A DNA stretch of 64,000 nucleotides from a bacterium (GCA_030685015.1 JAUXWS010000064.1:1-64000), one strand, 5' to 3'. Shown: positions 26,360 to 35,620, counted from the stretch's first letter. The notes: generated by a model from the letters alone, not told the origin. Program-made: numbers and translations.

Positions 26360-26962
26360 GTGAACTGGCTGGGCCGCTTTCCCCGCCACCGCATCCTGGC
26401 CAGCCGCCTCTTCACGCTGGGGCTGCTGCTCCTCTATCTCTGCACGGAGCGTCCCCTGGCGGCGGGCCGGGCGGCGGAGGCGGCCTACTGGACCGGCTTC
26501 CTGCTGGTGATGGGCTGCATGTTGGGCCGTCTCTGGAGCCTGCTCTACCTGTCGGGGTACAAAACGCGCCAAGTGGTGGAGGCCGGGCCCTTCAGCGTCA
26601 CGCGCAATCCGCTCTACCTCTTCTCCTTCATGGGGGCGGCGGGGCTGGCCCTGGTGGCCAACCATCTCTGGCTGGCCCTGGCCCTGCTGGGAGCCTTCGT
26701 CCTCTACTACCCCTTCGTCGTGCGCTCGGAGGAGGAGGGCCTAAAGCGGGAGCTGGGCGCCGCCTACGAGGACTATTGCCGGCGCGTGCCCCGCTTCTGG
26801 CCCCGCTGGTCGCGCTACCAGCGGCCGGAAGCCTGGGAGGTGCGCCTGAGAAGCTATGACCAGGCCTGGCGGGACGCCCTCTGGTTCCCCCTCGCCTTCC
26901 TCCTCCTCAGCCTGCTGCGCCAGGCCCAGGCGGCGGGCTGGCTGCCTCTGTGCGGAAAGTGA
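26360..26962 (+). CDS. ICMT/PEMT-like membrane methyltransferase
   Basis: 200 residues from GTG 26360. Four to five membrane helices are seen. The conserved C-terminal pattern of isoprenylcysteine methyltransferase-like enzymes is present: GPFSVTRNPLYLFSFMG, then YYPFVVRSEEEGLKRELGAAYEDYCRRVPRFWP, where RNPxY and EE...Y..Y..V..F are the SAM/phospholipid-methyltransferase signature. Substrate unknown. Spaced 12 bp from the upstream gene, 6 bp to the M50 gene. Confidence 0.82.
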   Translation: MNWLGRFPRHRILASRLFTLGLLLLYLCTERPLAAGRAAEAAYWTGFLLVMGCMLGRLWSLLYLSGYKTRQVVEAGPFSVTRNPLYLFSFMGAAGLALVANHLWLALALLGAFVLYYPFVVRSEEEGLKRELGAAYEDYCRRVPRFWPRWSRYQRPEAWEVRLRSYDQAWRDALWFPLAFLLLSLLRQAQAAGWLPLCGK

Positions 26963-26968
26963 GCGGGG

Positions 26969-27583
26969 ATGGAATCGCTGCTGATCAGCCTGCCGGTCCT
27001 CATCTTCTCGGTCATCGTGCACGAGGTGGCCCACGGCTGGACCGCCCTGCGCCTGGGGGATCCCACCGCCTGGCGCGCGGGGCGCCTCACGCTGGACCCC
27101 CGCCCCCACATCGATCCCTTCATGTCGCTGTTGGTGCCGGCCATGTGCATCCTGAGCGGGGCGCCCGTCTTCGGCGGGGCCAAGCCCGTGCCGGTCAACC
27201 CCTGGCATTTCCGCCACCCCAGCCGGGACATGGCCATCGTGGCCGCGGCCGGTCCGGCCTCCAACCTGGTGCTCGCCTTCCTGGCCGGCTTCCTCATCAA
27301 CCGCCTGCCCGCCGGCCTGATGGTGGGGGCGCTGCCCGATGTCCTCTTCGCCCTGCTCGTCATCAACTTGGTGCTGGCCGCCTTCAACCTCCTGCCCCTG
27401 CCCCCCCTGGACGGCAGCCGGGTGGTGGCCCACTTCCTGCCCGCGCCCCTGGCCGACCGCTACCGCCAGATGGACCGCTTCGGCATGATCCTGCTCGTGC
27501 TCGTCATCGTCTTCCTGCGTGCGCCGCTCCTGGGCTACCTGCACTGGTTCCTGCGCACGGTGGGCGGCCTCATGGTCTCCTAA
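26969..27583 (+). CDS. Site-2 protease family (M50) membrane metalloprotease
   Basis: 204 residues with six or so membrane segments. The zinc motif HEVAH (His18, Glu19, His22) lies in the first helix, and the third ligand region is NLLPLPPLDGSRV. No PDZ domain is present, so this is the short YwhC/SpoIVFB-like class rather than RseP. It cleaves within membranes; substrate unknown. It is translated in line with the upstream ICMT-like gene. Confidence 0.9.
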   Translation: MESLLISLPVLIFSVIVHEVAHGWTALRLGDPTAWRAGRLTLDPRPHIDPFMSLLVPAMCILSGAPVFGGAKPVPVNPWHFRHPSRDMAIVAAAGPASNLVLAFLAGFLINRLPAGLMVGALPDVLFALLVINLVLAAFNLLPLPPLDGSRVVAHFLPAPLADRYRQMDRFGMILLVLVIVFLRAPLLGYLHWFLRTVGGLMVS

Positions 27584-27600
27584 GGCGCGGGAGGACCGCC

Positions 27601-27885
27601 ATGCCCATCTTCCCCAAGGCCCCCGGCCGCGAGTTCCGCTACACGCCCTTCTTCTACAAGGCGGAGGAGGAGACGAGCCTGCGCGAGCGGCTCAGCCTGC
27701 GCCGGCCGACGGCGCGGCCTTCCTTCTATCTGCCCATGGTCAAACTGGGTCTGCTGCTCGCCTTGGCCCTGGCTGTCTACCAGCTGCTTCATCCGGAGGA
27801 GGCGCGCCGCCTGCTGCGTCCCACCCTGACCATCGGGGAAGGCGACGTGGTGGCGCCCCCCGTCGGCGGGGAGGCCGCGCCATGA
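27601..27885 (+). CDS. Small single-pass membrane protein upstream of mutL
   Basis: 94 residues. It begins with a basic, aromatic stretch (GREFRYTPFFYKAEEE), followed by a single membrane helix near residues 46-61 (VKLGLLLALALAVYQLL) and a Pro-rich tail. Its FxYxPxFY start and place right before mutL are like small proteins of unknown function in Bacteroidota, some listed (probably wrongly) as a riboflavin synthase subunit. It overlaps mutL by four bases. Confidence 0.75.
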   Translation: MPIFPKAPGREFRYTPFFYKAEEETSLRERLSLRRPTARPSFYLPMVKLGLLLALALAVYQLLHPEEARRLLRPTLTIGEGDVVAPPVGGEAAP

Positions 27886-29726
27886 GCACCCCGCGCCGCC
27901 CGGTCCGGCTCCTGCCACCCGCCCTGGTGCACAAGATCGCGGCGGGGGAGGTGATCGAGCGCCCTGCCTCGGTGGTCAAGGAGCTGGTGGAGAACAGCCT
28001 GGATGCCGGGGCGCGCCGCATCGAGGTGGTGGTGGAGGCGGGGGGCAAGAACTTCATCCAGGTGGAGGACGACGGCGGCGGGATGGACGCCGCGGACGCC
28101 CGCCTCGCGGTGGAGGCCCATGCCACGAGCAAGCTGGCCACCCTGGCCGAGCTGGAGGCGGTGGCCACCCTCGGTTTCCGGGGGGAGGCCCTCGCCACCA
28201 TCGCCGCCGTCTCCCGCTTCGAGTTGCGCAGCTGCCCGGCGGAGGGCGGGGGCCTGCAGCTGTGGATCGCCGACGGCCGGCGCCAGGACGAGACGCCGTG
28301 GACGGGACCGCCCGGCACGCGCATCACGGTGCGCAACCTCTTCTTCTCGACGCCGGCCCGGCGCAAGTTCCTGGCCACCACGCGCGGCGAGCTGCGCCAC
28401 GTGCTGCAGACGGTGCGGCGCATCGCCCTGGCCCATCCCGAGGTCGCCCTCCGCCTCGTCTCCGACGGCCAGGAGCTGGCCAACTGGCCCGCCGCGGCGG
28501 AGGAGGAGCGCATCGCCCAGGTCTTCGGCCCCGGCCTGCGCGAACACCTGCTGCCCGTCGACCACAGCGAGGGAGGCCTGCGCGTGCGGGGCTGGGCCGG
28601 CGCCGTCAACACCTTCCGCCGCGCCCACGGCGACCAGCATGTCTACATCAACGGCCGGCCCATCGCCAGCCGCCTGGTCAACCATGCCGCCTTCGCCGCC
28701 TACGGCTCCACCCTCCCGCGGGAGATGACGCCTTTCCTGCTGCTCTTCCTCGAGACCGACCCCGCCCGCGTGGACGTCAACGTGCACCCGGCCAAGCGCG
28801 AGGTCCGCTTCGAGGACGAGCGCTTCGTCCATGGCGCCGTCCAGGCCGCCGTGACGCGGGCGCTGCGCTCGGGGCCGGTGGCCAGCCTGGGTCCGGCTTT
28901 TCAGGTGGCGGAGCCCGTGTTTCCATCGGCGGAGGAGGGGGAGGGTCCGCCGGCACCCGCCGCCGCCCGCCAGGTCCCGCTCTTCGCGGCGGAGCGGCCG
29001 GCCGATGTCCGGCCCTGGAGCGGAGCGGCCGCGGGCGGCGAGGCCCGCGAAGGGCTGCGCGAGTACCTCGATTCCGCCCTCCTGGCCCGCGAGCGCTTCG
29101 GCCCCTCCCGCGCAGAGGAGACGGACCCCGCCTCCCTCGAGGCGGCGGACCGCCGGCGGGACGGCGAGCCCGGCCTCTTCCAACTGCACCGCACCTACAT
29201 CCTGGCACAGGTGCAGAGCGGCCTCATCATCGTGGACCAGCACGTCGCCCACGAGCGCATCCTCTACGAGCGCTGCCTGGGCGCCCTGCGCAGCGTGCGC
29301 GGCAGCAGCCAGCGCCTCCTTTTCCCCGTGCCCCTGCAGCTGGACGAAGAGGACCGCCTCATCTTCGAGGAGCTGCTCGAGCCCTTTCTGCAGATGGGTT
29401 TCGCCATGGAGATGGCGGGGGGCGAGGTCCTCCTTACGGGCATCCCGGCCGAGCTGCGCAGCGTCCATCCGGAGGGCCTCATCCAGGAGGTGCTGGACCA
29501 GTTCCGCATCGAGGCCTCCATCCTGCCCGAGCCGGGCCAGGCCCTGGCCGCCTCCGTCGCCTGCAAGGCCGCCGTCAAGGCCGGGCAGCCGCTCAACCAG
29601 ACCGAGATGCGCTCCCTGCTCGACGAGCTCTTCGCCTGCGATCAGCCCTACACCTGCCCCCACGGCCGGCCCGTGGTGGTGACCTTGGGACTGGGGGAGC
29701 TCAACCGGCGCTTCGACCGTAGCTGA
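27882..29726 (+). CDS. mutL: DNA mismatch repair protein MutL
   Basis: 614 residues. The GHKL ATPase end is clear: LVHKIAAGEVIERPASVVKELVENSLDAGA, DDGGGMD, ATSKL and TLGFRGEAL. The C-terminal dimerisation domain has DQHVAHERILYE (Asp452 on), the motif of the latent Mn-dependent nicking endonuclease, with Val in place of the common Ala. ACKAAVKAGQPL and CPHGRP near the end agree. This is the MutH-independent type of mismatch repair; no mutS is in the window. Overlaps the small gene before it and is followed by miaA. Confidence 0.95.
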   Translation: MSTPRRPVRLLPPALVHKIAAGEVIERPASVVKELVENSLDAGARRIEVVVEAGGKNFIQVEDDGGGMDAADARLAVEAHATSKLATLAELEAVATLGFRGEALATIAAVSRFELRSCPAEGGGLQLWIADGRRQDETPWTGPPGTRITVRNLFFSTPARRKFLATTRGELRHVLQTVRRIALAHPEVALRLVSDGQELANWPAAAEEERIAQVFGPGLREHLLPVDHSEGGLRVRGWAGAVNTFRRAHGDQHVYINGRPIASRLVNHAAFAAYGSTLPREMTPFLLLFLETDPARVDVNVHPAKREVRFEDERFVHGAVQAAVTRALRSGPVASLGPAFQVAEPVFPSAEEGEGPPAPAAARQVPLFAAERPADVRPWSGAAAGGEAREGLREYLDSALLARERFGPSRAEETDPASLEAADRRRDGEPGLFQLHRTYILAQVQSGLIIVDQHVAHERILYERCLGALRSVRGSSQRLLFPVPLQLDEEDRLIFEELLEPFLQMGFAMEMAGGEVLLTGIPAELRSVHPEGLIQEVLDQFRIEASILPEPGQALAASVACKAAVKAGQPLNQTEMRSLLDELFACDQPYTCPHGRPVVVTLGLGELNRRFDRS

Positions 29727-29821
29727 GCGGCGGCGCCCGATGAAACACCGCTGCGCCGATCCGGATCGCTCACAAGGACAGGCCATGCCGCCCGAAGTCC
29801 GCAGGGGTGAAGGATGAGACC

Positions 29822-30808
29822 GTGACGCCGCTCCTGCTCATCCTGACCGGTCCCACCGCCAGCGGCAAGACGGCCCTCGCCCTGCAGGCGGCGCAGGAAC
29901 TGGGACTGGAGATCGTGGGGGCGGACAGCCGGCAGGTCCACGCCGGCCTGGCCGTGGCCACGGCCGCCCCCACCGCCGCCGAGCGCGCCCTTGTGCGCCA
30001 TCATCTGGTGGGCCACGTCCCCCTTACCGCCAGCTACAGCGCCGGGCAGTTCGCCCGCGAGTGCCGCGCCGTGCTGGGCCTGCCGCCCCTCGCCCCGGCC
30101 GCCGCCGCCCCCGGGGACGGCCCGGCCGTGGCGCCGCCCGCCCGCCTGCCCTTCCTCCTCTGCGGCGGCAGCGGCTTCTACCTCCGCGCCCTGCTGGATC
30201 CCGTCTCGCCCGCCCTCATGGCCGATGCCGGACGGCGAGCCCAGGTGCGCCGCCTCTCCGCCACGCTGCCCCCCGCCGAGTTCCGGACCCTCGTGCTGGA
30301 GCATGATCCCGCCGCCGCCTGGATTCCCGCCGGGGACCAAGTCCGGCTGGAGCGCTACCTGGAGATCAGCCTGGCCGCCGGCCGGCCCGCCACCCTCGCC
30401 CTGGCCGACCAGGCCGCGCCGCGCCCCGTGCGTCCGCTCCTGGTCTCGCTCGAGGCGCCGCTGGATTGGCTGGAGGAGCGCATCCGGCTGCGCTCGCGGC
30501 GCATGCTGGAGGAGGGGATGGTGGAGGAGGTGGCGGCCGCCCTGGCGGCGGGGGCGCCCCGCGACAGCGGCGCCCTGCGCTCGGTGGGGGTGGAGGAGGT
30601 GCTGGACCTGCTCGCGGGCCGGCTTGACCGGGAAGGCTGCCTCGCCCGCCTCACCCTGCGGACGCGGCAGCTGGCCAAACGGCAGCTGACCTGGCTGCGC
30701 GGCCTGGCGCGGCGGGAGGAGGTGCTGCGGCTGGATCCGCGTCAGGAGGAGGGAGTCCTCTGCCGCACGGTGATCGAGGCCTGGCGGCGCGCCGGGGAGC
30801 GGCCATGA
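29822..30808 (+). CDS. miaA: tRNA dimethylallyltransferase MiaA
   Basis: 328 residues from GTG 29822, which follows AAGGATGAG; GTG 29807 in frame is possible. MiaA adds a dimethylallyl group to A37 of tRNAs reading UNN codons. Motifs: P-loop GPTASGKTALAL, GADSRQVHAGL, HHLVGHVP and LLCGGSGFYLRALL, with the C-terminal RTRQLAKRQLTWLRG helix. It often neighbours mutL, as here. A 10-codon open frame with its own ribosome site (29784-29816) precedes it; significance unknown. Its stop overlaps the S8 peptidase start. Confidence 0.95.
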   Translation: MTPLLLILTGPTASGKTALALQAAQELGLEIVGADSRQVHAGLAVATAAPTAAERALVRHHLVGHVPLTASYSAGQFARECRAVLGLPPLAPAAAAPGDGPAVAPPARLPFLLCGGSGFYLRALLDPVSPALMADAGRRAQVRRLSATLPPAEFRTLVLEHDPAAAWIPAGDQVRLERYLEISLAAGRPATLALADQAAPRPVRPLLVSLEAPLDWLEERIRLRSRRMLEEGMVEEVAAALAAGAPRDSGALRSVGVEEVLDLLAGRLDREGCLARLTLRTRQLAKRQLTWLRGLARREEVLRLDPRQEEGVLCRTVIEAWRRAGERP

Positions 30809-33090
30809 ACCGTCTCCTGCCGCTGGTGCTGCTCCTGGCCGTGCTGCGTTGGTCGCCGGCCGCTTCCTCCCTGGCGGAGGCTTGGCGCGATCCCCGCCTG
30901 GACGCCCCGGCCCGCCTCCTGCTCGAGGAGTGCCGCCTGGCCGACCCCGCGGCGGGCCTCACCAGCCGGGGGCCCTTTCCGCCGGCGGACGGAGCGGGCC
31001 GGCGCGGCTGGTTCATCCTGGGGGAGCCCGGCTGGCGCCCCACCCTGGATCCGGACCAGGTGCGCTGGCGCGCGGGGGAGCGCTGGCTGCTTGATCTGGA
31101 CGGCCCCGCGCTGGAGAAGCTGCTGGCCGACCCCGGCCTGCGGGCCGTGTCGGCCGAGGGTCGGCTGGAGCCCTGTCTTGACCTGGCCCTGCCCCTCAGC
31201 GGCGCCCACCTGGTCCAGGCGGGGGCCCCCGAGCTGAGCCGGCCCTATGACGGCGCCGGCACGCTGGTGGGCGTCATCGACAGCGGGATCGACCCGGCCC
31301 ACCGGGACTTCTGGCTGGATGGGCGCTGCCGCATCCTGCGGCTCTGGGACCAGGTGGCGGGCGGCCTGTTCGACCGGGCGGCGCTGGAGGCAGGAGCGGC
31401 GGGCAACCGCGATCCCGACGGCCACGGCACGCACGTGGCGGCCATCGCGGCGGGCGGGGGCCGCTCGGCCCCGGGCGGGGCGGGCGGCGGACCCTTCATC
31501 GGCCACGCCCCCGCCGCCGAACTCCTGGTCGTGCGCAGCACCCTGAGCGAAGGGGACATCCTGCGGGCGGCGGAGTGGATCTTCGCCACGGCCGACCAGC
31601 TGGGCCGGCCCTGCGTCATCAACCTCAGCCTCGAGACCCATCTGGGCGCCCACGACGGCAGCTCGACGCTCGAGAACGAGCTGGAGGCGATGAGCGGCCC
31701 CGGCCGTCTCCTCGTCTGCGCGGCGGGCAACGCGGCGGCCGCGGGCCGCCACGCCAGCGCCGAGTACAACAGCAGCCGGAGCCTGGCCTTCACCACCACC
31801 GAGGGTGACGGTCTCTACCTGGACGCCTGGCTCGATAGTCCGGACGCCCCCGCTGTCAGCCTCCTGCTGCCCGACGGCAGCCGGCGGGAGCCGGGCCCCG
31901 CCGGCTTGCAGGCCGGGTGGTTCGTCCAGCTGGCGCCCCCCGCCCTGGAGGGGGGACGCTGGCGCGTCCTGCTGCGCCTGGAGCAGGGGCGGGCCGGCGA
32001 GGCCTTCCAGCTGCAGCTGAGCCACGGCGGCCCCGGCTTCCGCTCCCTGCACGCCTGGGGGGGCGGACTGGCTTTCGCCCAACCCGATCCGGCCAGCACC
32101 CTGGGCATTCCCGCCACGGGAGACTCCATGCTGGTGGCCGGCGCCCTGCTCCATCGCCTGGTGTGGACGGATGAGCCCGGCCGGCGCTGGCAATACAGCG
32201 AGGGCGCGGTGGGGGAGGCCGCCCCCTTCTCGGCCCGCGGCCCCCGGGTGGACGGGCTGGCGCGGCCCCACGTCCTGATGCCGGGCCAGGGCGTGTTCAG
32301 CGCCATGAGTGCCGCCCTCGCCGCCGATCCAGCCTGGTCGCGCTGGCGGCACGCGGACGGAGCCCACATCCTGCGCCAGGGGACGAGCATGGCGGCCCCC
32401 GCCCTGGCCGGGCTGATCGCCCTCGCCCTCGAACGGGAGCCGCGCCTCTCCTTCCGCCAGGCGGACAGCCTGCTGCGTCTGGCCGCCCCCGAGGACTGGA
32501 GTCCGGCACGCGGCCACGGCCTTCCCGACGCCGTCCGCCTGCTGGGCTTCCTCCAGGCGGGTCTGTCGCGCCTGGAGGCCCGCCCCGGCCTGGACGAGGT
32601 GGAACTCACCTGGAAGCTGGGCAGCACGCACCCCGGCGGCTGGCAGGCGCTGCTGCGGCGCGACGAGGCCGGCGAGGCGGAAGTCTGGCGCGAGGAGGCC
32701 ACGGCCGGGGACTGGCGGGTGACGGCGGCGGCGCCCCATTCACCCCTGGAGTTCGTGGTGGAGGTGCGCGACGAGGATGGGACCCTGCTGGACCGGCTGG
32801 CCACCGGCAGCCTCACCCTGCTGGCGGCGCGGCACCCGCGCCTGCTGGCCCTCTGGCCCAATCCCGTCCCCGGGCGGCGTCTCCAACTGGAGCTGATCTC
32901 CCCCGCAGCGGTCGAGCAGCCCTGGACCCTGCTCAATCTGGGCGGGGCGCGGGTGGCGGGCGGCCGCCTCGTCCTTGGGCGGGGGCGGCAAGGGCTGGTC
33001 CTGGAATTGCCCGCCAAGCTGGCGGCGGGGACCTACTTACTTCAGGTGGGGGAGCCGGGGGCGGGCTGGCCGCTGACCCTGCTGCCCTGA
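30805..33090 (+). CDS. Secreted S8 subtilisin-like peptidase with type IX-like C-terminal domain
   Basis: 761 residues with a signal peptide (MNRLLPLVLLLAVLRWSPAAS). Catalytic triad: Asp159 in GVIDSGID, His207 in DGHGTHVA and Ser528 in GTSMAAP. The middle insert (about 300-480) holds beta-rich sequence. The last 80 residues (LLALWPNPVPGRRL, LLNLGGARVAGG, KLAAGTYLLQV) match a type A sorting domain of the type IX system, so export through the outer membrane is inferred. It is translationally coupled to miaA. Confidence 0.93.
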   Translation: MNRLLPLVLLLAVLRWSPAASSLAEAWRDPRLDAPARLLLEECRLADPAAGLTSRGPFPPADGAGRRGWFILGEPGWRPTLDPDQVRWRAGERWLLDLDGPALEKLLADPGLRAVSAEGRLEPCLDLALPLSGAHLVQAGAPELSRPYDGAGTLVGVIDSGIDPAHRDFWLDGRCRILRLWDQVAGGLFDRAALEAGAAGNRDPDGHGTHVAAIAAGGGRSAPGGAGGGPFIGHAPAAELLVVRSTLSEGDILRAAEWIFATADQLGRPCVINLSLETHLGAHDGSSTLENELEAMSGPGRLLVCAAGNAAAAGRHASAEYNSSRSLAFTTTEGDGLYLDAWLDSPDAPAVSLLLPDGSRREPGPAGLQAGWFVQLAPPALEGGRWRVLLRLEQGRAGEAFQLQLSHGGPGFRSLHAWGGGLAFAQPDPASTLGIPATGDSMLVAGALLHRLVWTDEPGRRWQYSEGAVGEAAPFSARGPRVDGLARPHVLMPGQGVFSAMSAALAADPAWSRWRHADGAHILRQGTSMAAPALAGLIALALEREPRLSFRQADSLLRLAAPEDWSPARGHGLPDAVRLLGFLQAGLSRLEARPGLDEVELTWKLGSTHPGGWQALLRRDEAGEAEVWREEATAGDWRVTAAAPHSPLEFVVEVRDEDGTLLDRLATGSLTLLAARHPRLLALWPNPVPGRRLQLELISPAAVEQPWTLLNLGGARVAGGRLVLGRGRQGLVLELPAKLAAGTYLLQVGEPGAGWPLTLLP

Positions 33091-33195
33091 GACCGGCGGC
33101 GATGGTGACGGGCAAGGCGGAAGCGATGCGCGGGCACGGGGACCGGCGGGACTGTTCAGGCGGAGGAAGGCCCGACGACGGCCAAGGGGGACACG

Positions 33196-34377
33196 GTGAG
33201 TTTTCTTGAGGAATACCATATCGACCACCAGCCCTGCCTGCCCCTGCGGCCGACCCAGGTGTGGACCAATCCGGCGGCCCTGCGCCACAACCTGGCCTTG
33301 TTGGGGGAGCGCTGTGGATTGGGTCCCGCCGGGGTGATGGCCGTGGTCAAGGCCAACGGATACGGCCACGGCATGCTGGCGGCGGCCCGCGCCTTCCTGG
33401 CGGCGGGCGCCGGGGCACTGGCGGTCGGCTTCGTCGAAGAGGGGATCCTGCTGCGGCGGGAAGGTCTGGCCTGCCCCATCCTCGTGATGGGCGGCCTGGT
33501 GGAGAACCAGATTCCCGCCTTCCTTGACTACGACCTGGAGATGACGGTCTCCTCGCTGCACAAGGCCCGCCAGGTCCAGGCCTGCCTGGAGGCGACGGCC
33601 CCGTCCATGGCGGGGCGCCGCGCCGCCGTCCATCTCAAGATCGACACCGGCATGGAGCGCATCGGCGTCCACGCCGCCGGGGGCGAGGCCTTCCTGCGGG
33701 CCGCCGCCGCCCTGGACCGCCTGGAGATCCGCGGCGTCTACTCCCACCTGGCCAACGCCGAAGGGGAGGATCCCGCCCTGGTGGATGAGCCCCTGGCCCC
33801 TTTCCTCGCCCTGCGCCGGGCGGTGGAGGGTCTGCTGCCGCCCACGTGCCGCTGGCACATCGCCAACTCGGCGGCGGCGGTCACGCGGCCGGAGACGGCC
33901 CTTGACCTGGTGCGGCCCGGCCTGCTCCTTTACGGCGTGCAGCACGACCCGGCCCGCCCCCTGCTCCCGGCGGCCCGGCCCGCCCTGCGCTGGACCAGCG
34001 CCGTCGTCTACTTCAAGGTGGTGGAGGCGGGCGCGGGCGTCTCCTACGGCCACCTCTGGCGCGCCCCCCACCGCACGCGCCTGGCCACCGTGCCCGTCGG
34101 CTACGGGGACGGCTATCCCCGCGGCATGACCGGACGGGCCGAGGTGCTCATCCGCGGCCGGCGCCTGCCCGTGGTGGGAGCCATCTGCATGGACCAGCTG
34201 ATGGTGGACCTGGGTCCCGATGGCACGGCCTACAACGGGGACGAGGTGGTGCTGGTGGGACGCCAGGGCGACGATGAGATCCGCGTGGAGGATCTGGCCC
34301 GCTGGCAGGGCACCATCCCCTATGAGATCCTCACCGGCATCTCGGAGCGGGTGCCGCGACGCCTGGCCGAGCTCTGA
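33196..34377 (+). CDS. alr: Alanine racemase
   Basis: 393 residues from GTG 33196, after AAGGGGG. PLP lysine is Lys52 (VVKANGYGHG); catalytic Tyr284 (GVSYGHLW) and KIDTGMERIGV, RPGLLLYGV and the C-terminal GAICMDQLMVDLG are all as in Alr. It makes D-alanine for peptidoglycan. It is 105 bp after the S8 gene and may have its own promoter. Confidence 0.96.
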   Translation: MSFLEEYHIDHQPCLPLRPTQVWTNPAALRHNLALLGERCGLGPAGVMAVVKANGYGHGMLAAARAFLAAGAGALAVGFVEEGILLRREGLACPILVMGGLVENQIPAFLDYDLEMTVSSLHKARQVQACLEATAPSMAGRRAAVHLKIDTGMERIGVHAAGGEAFLRAAAALDRLEIRGVYSHLANAEGEDPALVDEPLAPFLALRRAVEGLLPPTCRWHIANSAAAVTRPETALDLVRPGLLLYGVQHDPARPLLPAARPALRWTSAVVYFKVVEAGAGVSYGHLWRAPHRTRLATVPVGYGDGYPRGMTGRAEVLIRGRRLPVVGAICMDQLMVDLGPDGTAYNGDEVVLVGRQGDDEIRVEDLARWQGTIPYEILTGISERVPRRLAEL

Positions 34378-34579
34378 GATGGTTCGCAATTGACCATTAA
34401 TTTATTGAATAGACATTTTGTCCTTGCCACAGGTGCTGAAAGTCCTTTCTTGTCGGCGTTCGTCGTTTCCTGCTTGCGACGAACCCACACACACGGCATG
34501 GTTCAATCATCGGCACCAGGCTCCCGCCCTCCCGGGCATCGCTTGCGCCTCATTGAACCGCATTCTAAGGGAGGTTGAG
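34378..34579 (+). promoter_or_regulatory. AT-rich promoter region and leader hairpin of the repeat protein
   Basis: 202 bp. The first 60 bp are markedly AT-rich (TTGACC at 34390, then TTAATTTATTGAATAG), which suits a promoter, but no convincing -10 or TAnnTTTG box was pinned down. GTTCGTCG (34458-34465) and CGACGAAC (34477-34484) form a perfect 8-bp hairpin with an 11-nt loop in the probable leader. Confidence 0.4.
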
Positions 34580-35620
34580 ATGAAACTGCTGCCTGGCTCG
34601 CGGGAAAGTCGATGGTGTTGCTGTGTCGCGTTGACGCTGGCCCTGGCGTGGCCGGCGCTGGCCGACACGGCGTCACCCCTCTACCAGTACCAGACGAAAG
34701 CGACGGTGGCCCGCTACGACAACGGCCTGGCCACCGTGGGACAGACGGAGCCCGCCGCCCGGCCGGTCCGTCCGGGTGCCCTGCGCACCCAGACCGACCC
34801 GGTCATGTGCGCCACGGATTATGTCTGGTGCCCGACCAATCCGGCCATCGGCTGCGACACCAGCCCGGACTGGTGCTTCTTCACCGATCCGCAGACCTGC
34901 ACGACCAACATCGAGTGGTGCCACACCGATCCCAGTTGGGGCTGCCAACCCACGACCGATCCGGCCTTCGACTGTTCGACGGACCCCGGCTTTGGTTGCG
35001 TTCCCACGGATCCTTTCTGGGGTTGCACGACGGATCCGGCCGTCTGCTTGACCGATCCCTTCTACTGCGCCACCGACCCGCAATGGTGTTTCACGGATCC
35101 TGTCTATTGCTCCACAACCGACCCGGCCTTTGGCTGTGTACCGACGGACCCGCAGTGGTGCGTCACGGATCCGCAGTGGTGCGCCACGGATCCCGTGAAT
35201 TGCATGACGGATCCCGTCTTCTGCGCGACGGATCCGCAGTGGTGCGTCACGGACTTCATGTGGTGCGCGACCGATCCGCAGTGGTGCGCCACCGATCCGC
35301 AGTGGTGCCTGACGGACCCGGTCACCTGCCCGGTGGTGGGCGCCGAGGAGCGGCCCAGCGGCCTCTTCCTGAGCGAGCCGGTTCCCAATCCCTTCAACCC
35401 CTTCACCACCCTCAGCTTCTCGCTGCCTGAGACAGGAGCGGCGCGCTTGGCCGTCTACGACCTGAGCGGCCGCCTGGTGAAGGAGCTGGTCAACGGCCTG
35501 ACGCCGCGCGGAACCAGCCGTGTCCTCTTTGACGGCAGCGAGCTGCCCAGCGGTCTCTATGTCTACATCCTGGAGACCCAGGGACAGGTGCTGCAGAACA
35601 AGATGCTCCTGGTCAAGTAA
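34580..35620 (+). CDS. Secreted Cys-rich TDPxWC repeat protein with type IX-like sorting domain
   Basis: 346 residues from ATG 34580, preceded by AAGGGAGGTT. Signal peptide ends near Ala28. Residues 72-250 (34793-35329) are 24 consecutive units of the form T-[DNS]-x-x(1-2)-x-C with mainly 7-residue spacing; best units read TDPQWCV or TDPVNCM. Each unit carries one Cys, often with Trp or Phe just before. Residues 262-346 are a clear C-terminal sorting domain: PVPNPFNPFTTLSFSLPE, AVYDLSGRLVKELVNG, LPSGLYVYILETQGQ. I do not recognise the repeat. The even Cys number suggests disulfide stacking or metal binding on an exported fibre-like or surface protein. Confidence 0.85.
   Translation: MKLLPGSRESRWCCCVALTLALAWPALADTASPLYQYQTKATVARYDNGLATVGQTEPAARPVRPGALRTQTDPVMCATDYVWCPTNPAIGCDTSPDWCFFTDPQTCTTNIEWCHTDPSWGCQPTTDPAFDCSTDPGFGCVPTDPFWGCTTDPAVCLTDPFYCATDPQWCFTDPVYCSTTDPAFGCVPTDPQWCVTDPQWCATDPVNCMTDPVFCATDPQWCVTDFMWCATDPQWCATDPQWCLTDPVTCPVVGAEERPSGLFLSEPVPNPFNPFTTLSFSLPETGAARLAVYDLSGRLVKELVNGLTPRGTSRVLFDGSELPSGLYVYILETQGQVLQNKMLLVK
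34793..35329 (+). repeat. Tandem 21-nt-type coding repeat (24 units)
   Basis: DNA encoding the 24 TDPxWC-like units. Units near the 3' end are almost identical at DNA level (a core such as ACGGATCCGCAGTGGTGCG), while 5' units have diverged. This points to expansion by recent duplication at the 3' end. Confidence 0.85.

Noticed and set aside
28262-29722. Second frame inside mutL
   Set aside because: Arg/Pro/Gly-rich composition, no start signal, and MutL is clear in the other frame.
29784-29816. Ten-codon leader peptide before miaA
   Set aside because: It has a ribosome site, but no feature ties it to control of miaA.
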